Shown here one piece after another: positions 56,174-64,000 of a DNA stretch of 64,000 nucleotides. This DNA comes from Cohnella ginsengisoli (GTDB lineage: Bacteria; Bacillota; Bacilli; Paenibacillales; Paenibacillaceae): assembly GCF_029525555.1 (NCBI RefSeq), contig NZ_JAPDHZ010000003.1:1302001-1366000 (forward strand), given 5' to 3'. Position 1 is the first letter of the stretch; every line of letters begins with the position of its first letter. The notes under the pieces are model-generated. The model saw only the letters and a program-made list of their open reading frames with translations, made no database searches and was not told the DNA's origin. A program made the translations under genes and the position numbers.

Positions 56174-57800
56174 CTAATTTTTCGATCGATACAAGGCCGC
56201 ATCCGCTTCTTTGATCAACGCTTCGACCGTGTTGCCTGCCCGGGGGAATACGGAGATGCCCATGCTGGTCGTCGCGAAGAATCGATTGGCGCCGAATGCC
56301 CACGGCTCTTGCAGCGCTTTCATCAACGCCGACGCCATACGCTCGGCTTCCGCCTCGTCTTCGATCTCGGTCAGCACGATGGCGAACTCGTCGCCCCCGA
56401 TACGGGCCGCCAGATCCTTATCGCGCACGCAGCGCTTTAATCGCCCGGCCAATCCTTTAAGAAGCGAGTCGCCGGTATCATGCCCCATCGTATCGTTGAC
56501 TTGCTTGAAGCGATCGCAGTCCAGGTAAATGAGCCCCATCTTTCTCCCGTTCCGCTTCGCGTCCGAAAGCGCCCGCTGCAAATGTTCGGAGAAAAAAACG
56601 CCTGTTCGGAAGGCCCGTCAGCGTATCGTGATAAGCCATCTCGGTGAGCCGGGACTCCAGTTTCTTTCGCTCCGTGATGTCTCTTGCCACCGCGAGAAAA
56701 TGGATGATCCTTCCCCGATCGTCGAGGACCGGCGTCACCTTCGCCTCGAGCCACAGCCATCCCGCCGTCCGATGCTCGCAGCGGCATTCGAGCGCTCGCG
56801 TCTCCTTCGTCCGCCTCATATCGGAGAGGAGCTGCCGGGTCCGCGGCAAGTCTTCTGGGTGAGCGAAGTTCAGCACCGGTTTGTCTTCAAAGTGCTCCGG
56901 CGGATAGCCGAGCACGGTCCGAATAGATGGCGACGCGTACTTGGCGATGCCGTCGACGTCCCAGATGCCGACGACGTCATGCATGTTTTCCGCGATGAAC
57001 CGGTACTTCTCCTCGCTCCGCTGCAGCGCTTCTTCGGCTTTTTTCCTGTCCGTGACATTGTGGAATATCATCTGGGCCGAAGGCTCGCCGCCGTAAGAGA
57101 TGCCGATACCCATCACTTCCACGAATACGATCGTTCCGTCGGGTCGGACGATTCGTTGCTCGAGAAGCGCTTCCGTGCTTCCTTCGGATTTGTAAAGTCG
57201 CTGCATCCGCTCGAGCGAAGCCTCCCGGTCGTCGGGATGAACGCAGTCGAGCACGGAACGTCCGATCAGCTCCTCCGCCACGTTCAGACCGAGCAGTTCG
57301 ATCCCTGCCTGGTTCACGTAACGAAGCTTGCCTTCCGTATGAACGACGATCGGTTCCGGCGATTTTTCCACCAGCAGCCGGTAGCGTTCTTCGCTCTCCT
57401 TCAGTTCTTGCTCGACCCGCTTTCGATCCGAGATATCTCTAAGCATCGTCATCGTAGCCGGCTGCCCCTCGTACGGAATAAACATGGCCCCGATCTCCAC
57501 GTCAATGACATGGCCGTCCGGCCGAACGATTTTCATCTCCCTGAACGGCAGCTCTCTTCCAATCTCCGGCGTGATTGCCTTCTGACTGACAATGTCGTGA
57601 TAATCGGGGTGCAAGTAATCGAATATCGTATCGCCGACAGGATTCGCGCCCCCGGTATATTGGAGCGATGCAGGATTCGCGTACAGGATGGTGCCTTCGC
57701 GCTGAACGATGATCCCCTCGGGCGACGACTCCACCAATCTGCGATAGCGTTCCTCCATCTCACGCAGCGCTTGGGCAAGCTTGTCGTTTTCAGGATTCAT
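56174..57800 (-). CDS. Diguanylate cyclase with three PAS domains; one +1 frameshift
   Basis: About 541 residues after restoration. Three consecutive PAS sensor domains (VESSPEGIIVQREGTILYAN, VEKSPEPIVVHTEGKLRYVN and AENMHDVVGIWDVDGIAKYA), each followed by its PAC segment, lead to a GGDEF domain. A7 at 56592-56598 should be A6; this restores GLPNRRFFSEHLQRA. The active site ARIGGDEFAIVL is intact, and an RxxD inhibitory site (RDKD) lies five residues before it. It makes cyclic di-GMP. The ATG overlaps the stop of the upstream EAL gene, so synthesis and breakdown enzymes are translationally coupled. Confidence 0.9.
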
Positions 57801-59873
57801 CCCGGCTTCCCCCCTTGTTTCCTCGGCGTGATATCGCGTCCGACGCTGATGACGCGTTCGACCTGCCCGTCCCCGCCGAGCACCGGCGTGCAGCCGGTTT
57901 CGACCCACAGCCATCTCCCGTCCCCGTGCCTGAGTCTGAACTCGCCATGGCTCGGCTTTTTTTTGCTTCATCATTTCGTCGAAAAACGCGATCGCATGCT
58001 GGCGATCCTCGGGGTGGATCAGGTCGGACAGCGTATGGCCTTCGAGCTTGTCCAGCGAGATTCCCAGAAAAAGCGCGTGCGAGGGGGAAACGTATTGCAT
58101 ACGACCGGCGGCATCGAGTACGGAGATTAAATCCGTCGAATTTTCGGCGATCAGCCGGTAGCGCGCGTACACCTGCCGAAGCGCGTCTTCCGCTCTCTTC
58201 CTCTCGGTTATGTCGATCGCCGAGCCGATCACCTCCACGACTTGGCCGCCACGTCGAATCGGCCTTAAGGACGAGAGGAACCAGATGCCGCCGACATCCG
58301 CCTCATACGATACGTGTTCTTCCCCGAGCCAAGCTTTTTTTATAGTAGCCTTCGATCCGGTCCGCGACGTCCGGGGGAAGAAATTCGCGCAGCGTCTTGC
58401 CCACGATATATTCGGGCGAAAAGCCCATACGGTAGACAAGCTCCCCTTCGCACAGCGTATGAACGAATCGGTCTTTCTCCTTTTTTGAACTTCATCGTCA
58501 CGCCCTGCTGCTTGCGGAGCGTCGTCTCGAGATTTCTTCGGGTCGCGCGCACCTGTTCCCGCATCAACATCTGGTCCGTCAGCTCCGCCTTGATGCCCAG
58601 GTTAGCAACGACGGCATTGACCTGCTCGAACTTCTCCATCAACGCTTCGGCAGGGACGGGTCTGCTGAAAAGGTAGCCCTGCGCTTCGTCGCATAGATTT
58701 TGCTGCAGAAAAATCAGATGCTCGGGCTTCTCTACGCCTTCGGCGATGACGTTCAAATTCAGGTGATGCGCCATCGCGATGATCGTCTTGATGATCATCG
58801 CGTCGTTATCGTCCTCCGTGCAATCCCGCACAAAGGATTGGTCGATCTTTAAGGTATCGATCGGAAACCGCTTCAGGTAGTTAAGCGAACTATACCCGAT
58901 GCCGAAGTCGTCTACACTGATTTTAACGCCAAGGCGTTTAAGCTCCTTCAGCGTGGCGATCGAACGCTCCACGTCCATCGTCATGCCTTCGGTGATCTCC
59001 AGCTCCAGATACCGCGGCTTCCAATCCCGTATCCGCCAAGACGCGCCCGACCATATCGACGACGTGGTCCTGTTCGAATTGACGCGGCGATAAATTGACC
59101 GCGATCGTGAGCGGTCCGGCGCCTTGATCCTGCCACGCTTTATTCTGGGCGCATGCCGTTCGAAGCACCCATTCGCCGATCGGCAAGATGAGCTTCGACG
59201 CTTCGGCGGCCGGAATAAAATCGCTTGGCGCTACGATGCCGCGTTCGGGATGTCGCCAACGAAGAAGCGCCTCGGTTCCCACGATGCGCCCCGTTCGGAT
59301 ATCGAGATGCGGCTGATAATACACGAGAAACTGATCTTGATCGATCGCCCGGCTCAACGCCTCGACAAGCGGAGCGCCTGCCAAAGCGGCAGCCCGACCC
59401 GCAGCGGATTCGGCGGCGTCCATTCCCGCTGCCGAATCGCGCGCCAACGGCGTCGCGAGACCGTAAATGCCGACTAGCGCACGGTCGGCATAAACCGGCA
59501 CGAACGTGATGGACATCGCCGTTTCCCCGCCGTCTTTGCCGATGCAGGCCGCTTCGACAGGCTGCGCGCGGCCCGCCTTCGCTTTGAGCATGCACCTCGT
59601 TGCCCGAAGCAGATCCCTTTTGGCAACCATCCGGTTTAAATGGAACTCGTTCGAATCTTTCGATGGACGGCCGAATAAAACATGGAACGCTTCGTTCCCC
59701 CCCAGCAGGATGCCGTTGACGTCAACCCACCAGGCAGGTTCGGAATGATGCTCGAACATCATCCTGGCGCTCTGCACGAATTGCTTGACTTGAGGCGTCT
59801 CCGCCCGCTCCTGTACCATGCGGTCACATCCATTTTTCGAGTCCGTCCCGGTCCGCCGGACCTGCCGCTTCAT
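57797..59873 (-). CDS. Cyclic-di-GMP phosphodiesterase (PAS-EAL-PAS-PAS); four +1 frameshifts
   Basis: About 690 residues after restoration; the start is uncertain (ATG 59873 or 59819). An N-terminal PAS (EPAWWVDVNGILLGGNEAF) precedes an EAL domain with GTEALLRWRHPE, AVNLSPRQF, LELEITEGM, DDFGIGYSSLNYLKRFP and AEGVEKPEH, so catalytic residues look complete. Unusually, two more PAS domains follow the EAL. Shifts are near 59018-59026, and at T6 58481-58486, T7 58335-58341 and T8 57957-57964. All but the first are homopolymers one base too long. It should hydrolyse cyclic di-GMP in balance with the downstream cyclase. Confidence 0.85.
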
Positions 59874-60033
59874 GATGAGATCCATCCGAAGCGAAGCACA
59901 CGGCTTGGGCAAGCAAAGCCGCCCGGAACTGGTCCGGACGGCCTATATTATCCATTCATTAAAATGTATTAAAATCTTTATTCAACCAGTTAACGGAACA
60001 TGAAAGCGCATGATATATTAAAATCAGGAAGAA

Positions 60034-60065
60034 AAGTATTCATTTCGAATACTTATCCGTATAAT
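60034..60065 (+). promoter_or_regulatory. Promoter and palindromic operator of the XRE-GAF operon
   Basis: Perfect 8-bp inverted repeat AAGTATTC-ATTTC-GAATACTT (60034-60054), followed six bases later by TATAAT (60060-60065). The palindrome occupies the -35 position, typical of an autoregulatory XRE operator. Confidence 0.5.
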
Positions 60066-60107
60066 ACAGGATAATTGTCCTAATTTCAATGATCAGCGGG
60101 GATTATC

Positions 60108-60482
60108 ATGACTCATCCATTCGGCAATCGATTAAAGCTGTTGCGAAAAAAACGAGGATTTACGATGGAAAAGCTCGGTGCCGCGGTAGGCGTAGCGAAG
60201 ACGACGATCTCCGGCTATGAAAACGGCAACCGCGAGCCTCCGCTCGCCGTGATCACCAAACTGGCCCATGCGCTCCGGACGACGGCCGACTATCTGCTCG
60301 GCATCACGGACGCCGAAGAACAGCCATTCCTGTCGCCAACCGCCGATGCAAGCGCGGAAGCGCCCTTTTTTCACTGGAACGGCGCGGAGCTGGACGAGCA
60401 GGAGCTGCGGACCATCCGCGATTTCATTGCGTCGATCGTCGCGAAAAACAAGCGCAGAACATCAGAAGAACGATCATCCTGA
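60108..60482 (+). CDS. XRE-family helix-turn-helix regulator
   Basis: 124 residues from ATG 60108 (GGGGATTATC upstream). The N-terminal Cro/CI-type domain reads FGNRLKLLRKKRGFTMEKLG, then AVGVAKTTISGYENGNREPP, and ADYLLGI closes it. The C-terminal 50 residues are charged, with a DEQELRTIRDFIASIV helix like those of stress or phage-type regulators. It is followed 19 bases later by a GAF-domain gene that probably supplies a sensory partner. Confidence 0.88.
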   Translation: MTHPFGNRLKLLRKKRGFTMEKLGAAVGVAKTTISGYENGNREPPLAVITKLAHALRTTADYLLGITDAEEQPFLSPTADASAEAPFFHWNGAELDEQELRTIRDFIASIVAKNKRRTSEERSS

Positions 60483-60501
60483 CGGATTCAAGGGGCTGCC
60501 T

Positions 60502-61149
60502 ATGGAGGAAGTCATCATCTCTTTAAAAAAATTCAAGACGTCCAAGGAACTGGAGAAGCTGCTCGCCAGACTCGACGGAGGCGGCGGACAGGAATATAAC
60601 GTGTCGACGAATCTGCTGCGGCTCTATCAAGAGGACCTGATCGGCCGTGCCGAATATCTAGCCATTCGGGCCAAGGTCTTGATGGGACATTACTTCGGCC
60701 GCATGCGGCAACGTTATCCCGATCTCAGGGGCGGACTATACTTCTATGACATGGACGCGCTGCGAATCTGGAACGCTTCGGTCTCGCATTTGCCGGATAT
60801 GTTCAATGAGTACACCCAGGGTCTCAGCGTGGAACAGGACGTCCCCGACCATTACCCGGCCCCCGTGTACACGTCAACCGTGTTCAGGATCGAAGACGTG
60901 CTCCGGTCCGACCATCCGGTCGCGGCCAATCATCGCGAGATGTACAAGCAAGCGGCGATCCAATCGTTCGTGACGCTGCCGCTGTTGAACGGCGGCGAGT
61001 CTATCGGCTATCAATTCATATCCGCGCGATGCCCGCGAGCGTTTACGGAGGCGGAATTGACGTTCTTCTCCGCCGCTTCCGAATACTTGGTCCGGGAGCT
61101 CGCCTCCATCAAATCGTTTATGATCCGCCAGCTCGAACAATCGAGATAG
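60502..61149 (+). CDS. GAF-domain protein in operon with an XRE regulator
   Basis: 215 residues from ATG 60502, seven bases after AAGGGG. The N-terminal 70 residues are helical. The rest resembles a GAF domain: GLYFYDMDALRIWNASVSHL, VYTSTVFRIEDVLRSDHPV, QSFVTLPLLNGGESIGYQFI and FFSAASEYLVRELASI. There is no catalytic output domain. GAF domains bind small ligands such as cyclic nucleotides or haem. Together with the XRE gene it may form a one-signal switch. The exact family is not recognised. Confidence 0.7.
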   Translation: MEEVIISLKKFKTSKELEKLLARLDGGGGQEYNVSTNLLRLYQEDLIGRAEYLAIRAKVLMGHYFGRMRQRYPDLRGGLYFYDMDALRIWNASVSHLPDMFNEYTQGLSVEQDVPDHYPAPVYTSTVFRIEDVLRSDHPVAANHREMYKQAAIQSFVTLPLLNGGESIGYQFISARCPRAFTEAELTFFSAASEYLVRELASIKSFMIRQLEQSR

Positions 61150-61159
61150 CACACAAAGA

Positions 61160-61197
61160 AAAACAGCCTTCATTCGGCGCGGGCCGGATGAAGGCTG
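61160..61197 (-). terminator. Intrinsic terminator after the GH4 gene
   Basis: A 10-bp stem (61164-61173 with 61188-61197), followed on the minus strand by TTTTTCTTTG. Confidence 0.8.
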
Positions 61198-61221
61198 CTT
61201 CGCGTGCATGCCTCTCGCTGC

Positions 61222-62521
61222 TTAACGGAACTTCGGCAGCCAGTCGCCATGCGCTTCGATCAGGTCGTCGCACAGGGATACGATGTCGTCCATCGACAGC
61301 TCGGCGGCGGTGTGCGGGTCGAGCAGCGCGGCGTGATAAATGTGCTCCTTCTTGCCGGTCATGGCGGCTTCGATGGTGAGCAGCTGGGTGTTGATGTTCG
61401 TCCGGTTGAGCGCGGCAAGCTGCGGCGGGAGATCCCCCACGTACGTCGGCGTAACGCCCGAAGCGTCTACCAGGCACGGCACCTCGACGCAAGCTTCCTT
61501 CGGCAGGTTCGTGATGAGGCCGGTGTTCATGACATTGCCGCCGATCTTGAACGGCACGTTGGTCTCCATCGCGTCAAAGATGTAGGAGGCGTATTCGTGC
61601 GAGCGTTCGTGCGTCAGCGTCGCGTTGTTCACGATGCTGTCGCGCATCTCCTGCCAGCCCTTGATCTGTTCGATGCAGCGGCGAGGATATTCGTCCAGCG
61701 GAATGTTGAAGCGCTCGATCAGCTCCGGATAATTTTTTTTTGATGAAGTACGGGTGATATTCGGCGTTATGCTCGCTCGACTCCGTGACATAGTAGCCGA
61801 ACTTCAGCATCAGCTCGTAGCGCACCATGTCGTGATGCTTTTCCTTTTGCTTCTCGGCCGCGCGGCGCTTGATCTCCGGATACAGGTCTACGCCGTCCTT
61901 GGTCACCTCAAGCAGCCAGGCCATATGATTGATGCCCGCGATACGCGAACGCACGCCTTCCTTCTCCATGCCGAGTCCGTCGAACAAGTGATCCACGCAT
62001 ACCTGCACGCTGTGGCACAGGCCGACCGTTTTCACGCCGCCGTGGGTATTCATGACGTTGGTCAGCACGGCCATCGGATTCGTATAGTTCAGGAACCAGG
62101 CGTCCGGACAAACCTCGCGGATGTCGCGGGCGAAGTCCATCATGACCGGAATCGTGCGCAGATTGCGGAAGATGCCGCCGATGCCCAGCGTATCCGCGAT
62201 CGTCTGGCGAAGCCCGTACTTCTTCGGCACCTCGAAGTCGGTGATCGTGCAAGGGTCGTAGCCGCCGACCTGAATGGCGTTGACCACGTATTTAGCGCCG
62301 CGCAGCGCTTCCTTGCGGTCCGAATACGCGACGATGCGGCACTTGCTGCCGTTCGAAGCCTGGATGTTGCGAAGCATGCTCTCGGATTCCTTCAGCCGCT
62401 CCGGATTGATATCGAACAAGGCCAGTTCAAAGCCCTGAAGCGAGGGCACAAGCATGCTGTCGCCCAGTACATTTTTGACGAATACCGTACTGCCTGCGCC
62501 GAGGAACGTGATCTTGGACAT
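61222..62521 (-). CDS. melA: Alpha-galactosidase/alpha-glucosidase, GH4; one +1 frameshift
   Basis: About 432 residues after restoration. ATG 62521 follows GGGAGG. GH4 enzymes need NAD+ and Mn2+ and cleave by a redox-elimination mechanism. Landmarks: KITFLGAGSTVF, NAIQVGGYDP, NYTNPMAVLTNVM, GLCHSVQVC (the Cys and His metal ligands) and AGINHMAWLLE. T9 at 61733-61741 should be T8, which joins HPYFIKK to NYPELIERFNIPLDEYP. The CHS signature points to the alpha-galactosidase/alpha-glucosidase branch rather than 6-phospho enzymes. It is divergent from an AraC gene that probably regulates it. Confidence 0.9.
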
Positions 62522-62657
62522 AAGATAATAGCCTCCCTGATTCCCGGTAGTATTAAGCCTATCTGCGATTTATAATAAATAAAAAGCGCTTCCGGGAATA
62601 TGGAACAATACGTTCAACTTATGGAATAATGTAGTCTATCCTGTGGAGGTAACCATC

Positions 62658-63513
62658 ATGTCCAATCCGTTCAGCCGCACGTCCGTGCATCCGAATCCCC
62701 GCGCGTCCGGGACGCTGTCCGTCCTGTTCGCCGGGCACTCGCAGACCGAGCCGGAGCACCGGATGGGACCGCAGAAGCTGGACCACTTCCTCATCCATAC
62801 GGTCGCCGAGGGCAAAGGGTGGTTCAAGTGCCGCGACCGGCACTACGATCTCGGGGGAGGGCGACAGCTTCGTCATTTTGCCCGGGGAAATGTACGCTTA
62901 CGAGTCGGACAAGGAGCGGCCATGGCGTTATCGCTGGATCGCCTTCCAAGGACCCGAGGCCGAGCGCTGGCTCGCCGCGGCGGGCGTCGACGCGCTGCAC
63001 CCCATCGTGCGAGGCGGTAGCGAGGACACGTTGCGGGCAATCCGGGCGGTTGACGGCGCGTTCGCCAAAAAAAGCTGGACCGCCGACTGGGAGGCGGAAG
63101 GCTGGCTGCGGCTGGCATTCGCGGCCTGGGCCAAGGCGAATCGCCCGGCGGGTCCCGCCGCCGGCGCCGAACCGCGCAGCCTGGCCGCCGTCGAGGCGGA
63201 CCGGGCCGCGCGCTGGCTGCAGGCGCAGCAATCCGACCCTTCCGTCACGATCGCGCGGATGGCCGCCGAGCTCGGCTACCACCGCACGCATCTGACGAAG
63301 CTGTTCAAGCGGGAGACGGGCATGACGCCCGTCGCCTACCTGCAGCAGCTGCGCATCGAGCGCGCCGGCTCGCTGCTCGCCGAGCCGCTCTCCGTCGAAG
63401 AGGTCGCCCTGTCCGTCGGATACAGCGACCCGCTCTACTTTTCCAAGTCGTTCAAAAAACTGACGGGACAGACGCCCTCCGCGTACCGGCGGCAGGTGCG
63501 GAGCGGGGTTTAG
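62658..63513 (+). CDS. AraC-family regulator, probably of melA; one +1 frameshift
   Basis: About 284 residues after restoration. ATG 62658 follows GGAGGTAACC. The N-terminal cupin domain (DHFLIHTVAEGKGWFKC, ILPGEMYAYESD) binds an effector sugar. The C-terminal AraC domain has YHRTHLTKLFKRETGMTPVA and VGYSDPLYFSKSFKKLTGQ. G5 at 62853-62857 should be G4, joining RHYDLGEGDSF to VILPGEMYA. It is divergent from the GH4 gene with 136 bases between, the standard arrangement for local control. Confidence 0.88.
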
Positions 63514-63584
63514 CTGTAATCCTCTACTGAACGCAAGACGTCCGGTACTGGCGCATCTTCTTCGTGTAACCTCTTTGAACGCTT

Positions 63585-63786
63585 AGCGGAAGTTTTTTCC
63601 GCTATCCGCCCGCCACCTGTGCTATAAGGGACCCGTAGCGGAAGTATTTTTCCGCTATCCGCCCGCCACCTGGGCTATGAGGAACCCATAGCAGAGGTTT
63701 TTTCCGCTATCCGCCCGCCACCTGGGCTATGAGGAACCCATAGCGGAGGTTTTTTCCGCTATCCGCCCGCCACCTGGGCACGCTAA
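63585..63786. repeat. Tandem array, about 52-bp unit, four copies
   Basis: CCGCTATCCGCC starts at 63599, 63652, 63704 and 63756 (periods 53, 52, 52). Each unit holds the hairpin AGCGGA(A/G)GTTTTTTCCGCT or a close variant, then ATCCGCCCGCCACCTG and GCTAT, GAACCCATAGC-like sequence. It sits between two convergent genes. Confidence 0.9.
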
Positions 63787-63787
63787 A

Positions 63788-63840
63788 ACAAGCGGGCAGC
63801 CGCGCGTCCTCCCCATCGAACCTCGCGACTGCCCGCTTCT
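63788..63840 (-). terminator. Terminator of the leuA-type gene
   Basis: Perfect 10-bp repeat AAGCGGGCAG (63790-63799) with CTGCCCGCTT (63829-63838). On the minus strand TGTTTTAG follows. The loop is long (29 bases), so it may be bidirectional or weak. Confidence 0.6.
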
Positions 63841-63843
63841 TAT

Positions 63844-64000
63844 TTATCCGATCGCCTGCACCGCTTCTTCGCCCGGCGCCGAATCGAGCACGATGGCATT
63901 GATGCCGTTCAGGAAGGCCAGCGCGCTGGCCTTGATAATATCCGTGTCCATCGCACGCCCCGCGAAGGTTTTGCCGTCGTATTCGAGCTGGATGTTCACC
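63844..64000 (-). CDS. leuA: 2-isopropylmalate synthase (or citramalate synthase), C-terminal end only
   Basis: 52 residues of the C-terminal regulatory (LeuA dimer) domain: VNIQLEYDGKTFAGRAMDTD, then IIKASALAFLNGINAI. In LeuA this domain binds leucine for feedback inhibition. The gene runs out of the window, so LeuA and CimA cannot be fully told apart; I favour LeuA. Confidence 0.7.
   Translation of the reverse strand, partial: VNIQLEYDGKTFAGRAMDTDIIKASALAFLNGINAIVLDSAPGEEAVQAIG

Noticed and set aside
1..64000. Programmed frameshifting or phase variation as the cause of the many breaks
   Set aside because: Breaks occur in all kinds of genes, in runs of all four bases, without shared stimulatory structures, and mostly in one direction. 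That fits a technical bias better than regulation.
1..64000. rRNA, tRNA, prophage, integrase or intact insertion sequence
   Set aside because: None of their sequence hallmarks or protein motifs were seen on either strand.

Overview
The window looks like chromosomal DNA from a GC-rich member of the Paenibacillaceae (Paenibacillus or Cohnella type). This rests on gene content and habits: YesM/YesN two-component systems beside LplABC-type sugar importers, many AraC regulators, a YerC/TrpR-like repressor, dgkB next to an rlmCD-type rRNA methyltransferase, a pit/YkaA pair, a CsoR-CopA module, GGAGG ribosome sites, and GTG/TTG starts. I saw no rRNA, tRNA, CRISPR, prophage or intact insertion sequence.

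Layout. 1-1.5 kb: end of a thioredoxin-fold gene and an SDR. About 1.6-8.5 kb: a visibly AT-richer accessory stretch with a GLUG-adhesin relic, a VapC-type PIN toxin with a doubtful antitoxin, an ankyrin protein, a DUF3862 lipoprotein, a DUF6326 membrane protein, a MalT-like LuxR regulator and a decayed zeta-toxin module. 8.5-12.5 kb: rlmCD-like, dgkB, cbiX-like. 12.8-18 kb: a secreted multi-domain protein and a MalEFG-type sugar importer. 18.2-19.2 kb: an AAC(3)-family acetyltransferase behind an apparent terminator-attenuator. 19.6-27.3 kb: an LplABC importer with YesMN. 27.5-36.6 kb: yerC, a YqfQ-like protein, a truncated glyoxalase, a DUF1861 protein, pit-ykaA, a GDSL acetylesterase, an LLM monooxygenase and an amidohydrolase. 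36.7-40.7 kb: a large secreted GH9 glucanase. 41.4-49.8 kb: M20 amidohydrolase, quinone oxidoreductase/TetR pair, lipoprotein, AraC and LacZ (GH2). 50.1-52.8 kb: pxpBCA. 53-56 kb: copA-csoR. 56.1-59.9 kb: a cyclic-di-GMP cyclase and phosphodiesterase pair. 60-64 kb: XRE + GAF pair, GH4 alpha-galactosidase with AraC, and the end of a leuA-type gene. The overall theme is plant or soil polysaccharide use: secreted hydrolases, importers, cytoplasmic glycosidases and their local regulators.

Two features dominate the reading. First, at least 29 sites, almost all in the longest homopolymer of a gene, carry one base too many; removing that base restores a full-length conserved protein each time. I annotate these genes at their restored extents and treat the shifts as probable sequence errors. 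Second, four intergenic gaps carry short-period tandem arrays (44, 51, 51 and about 52 bp). In three the unit contains a small hairpin, and three of the four lie between convergent genes.
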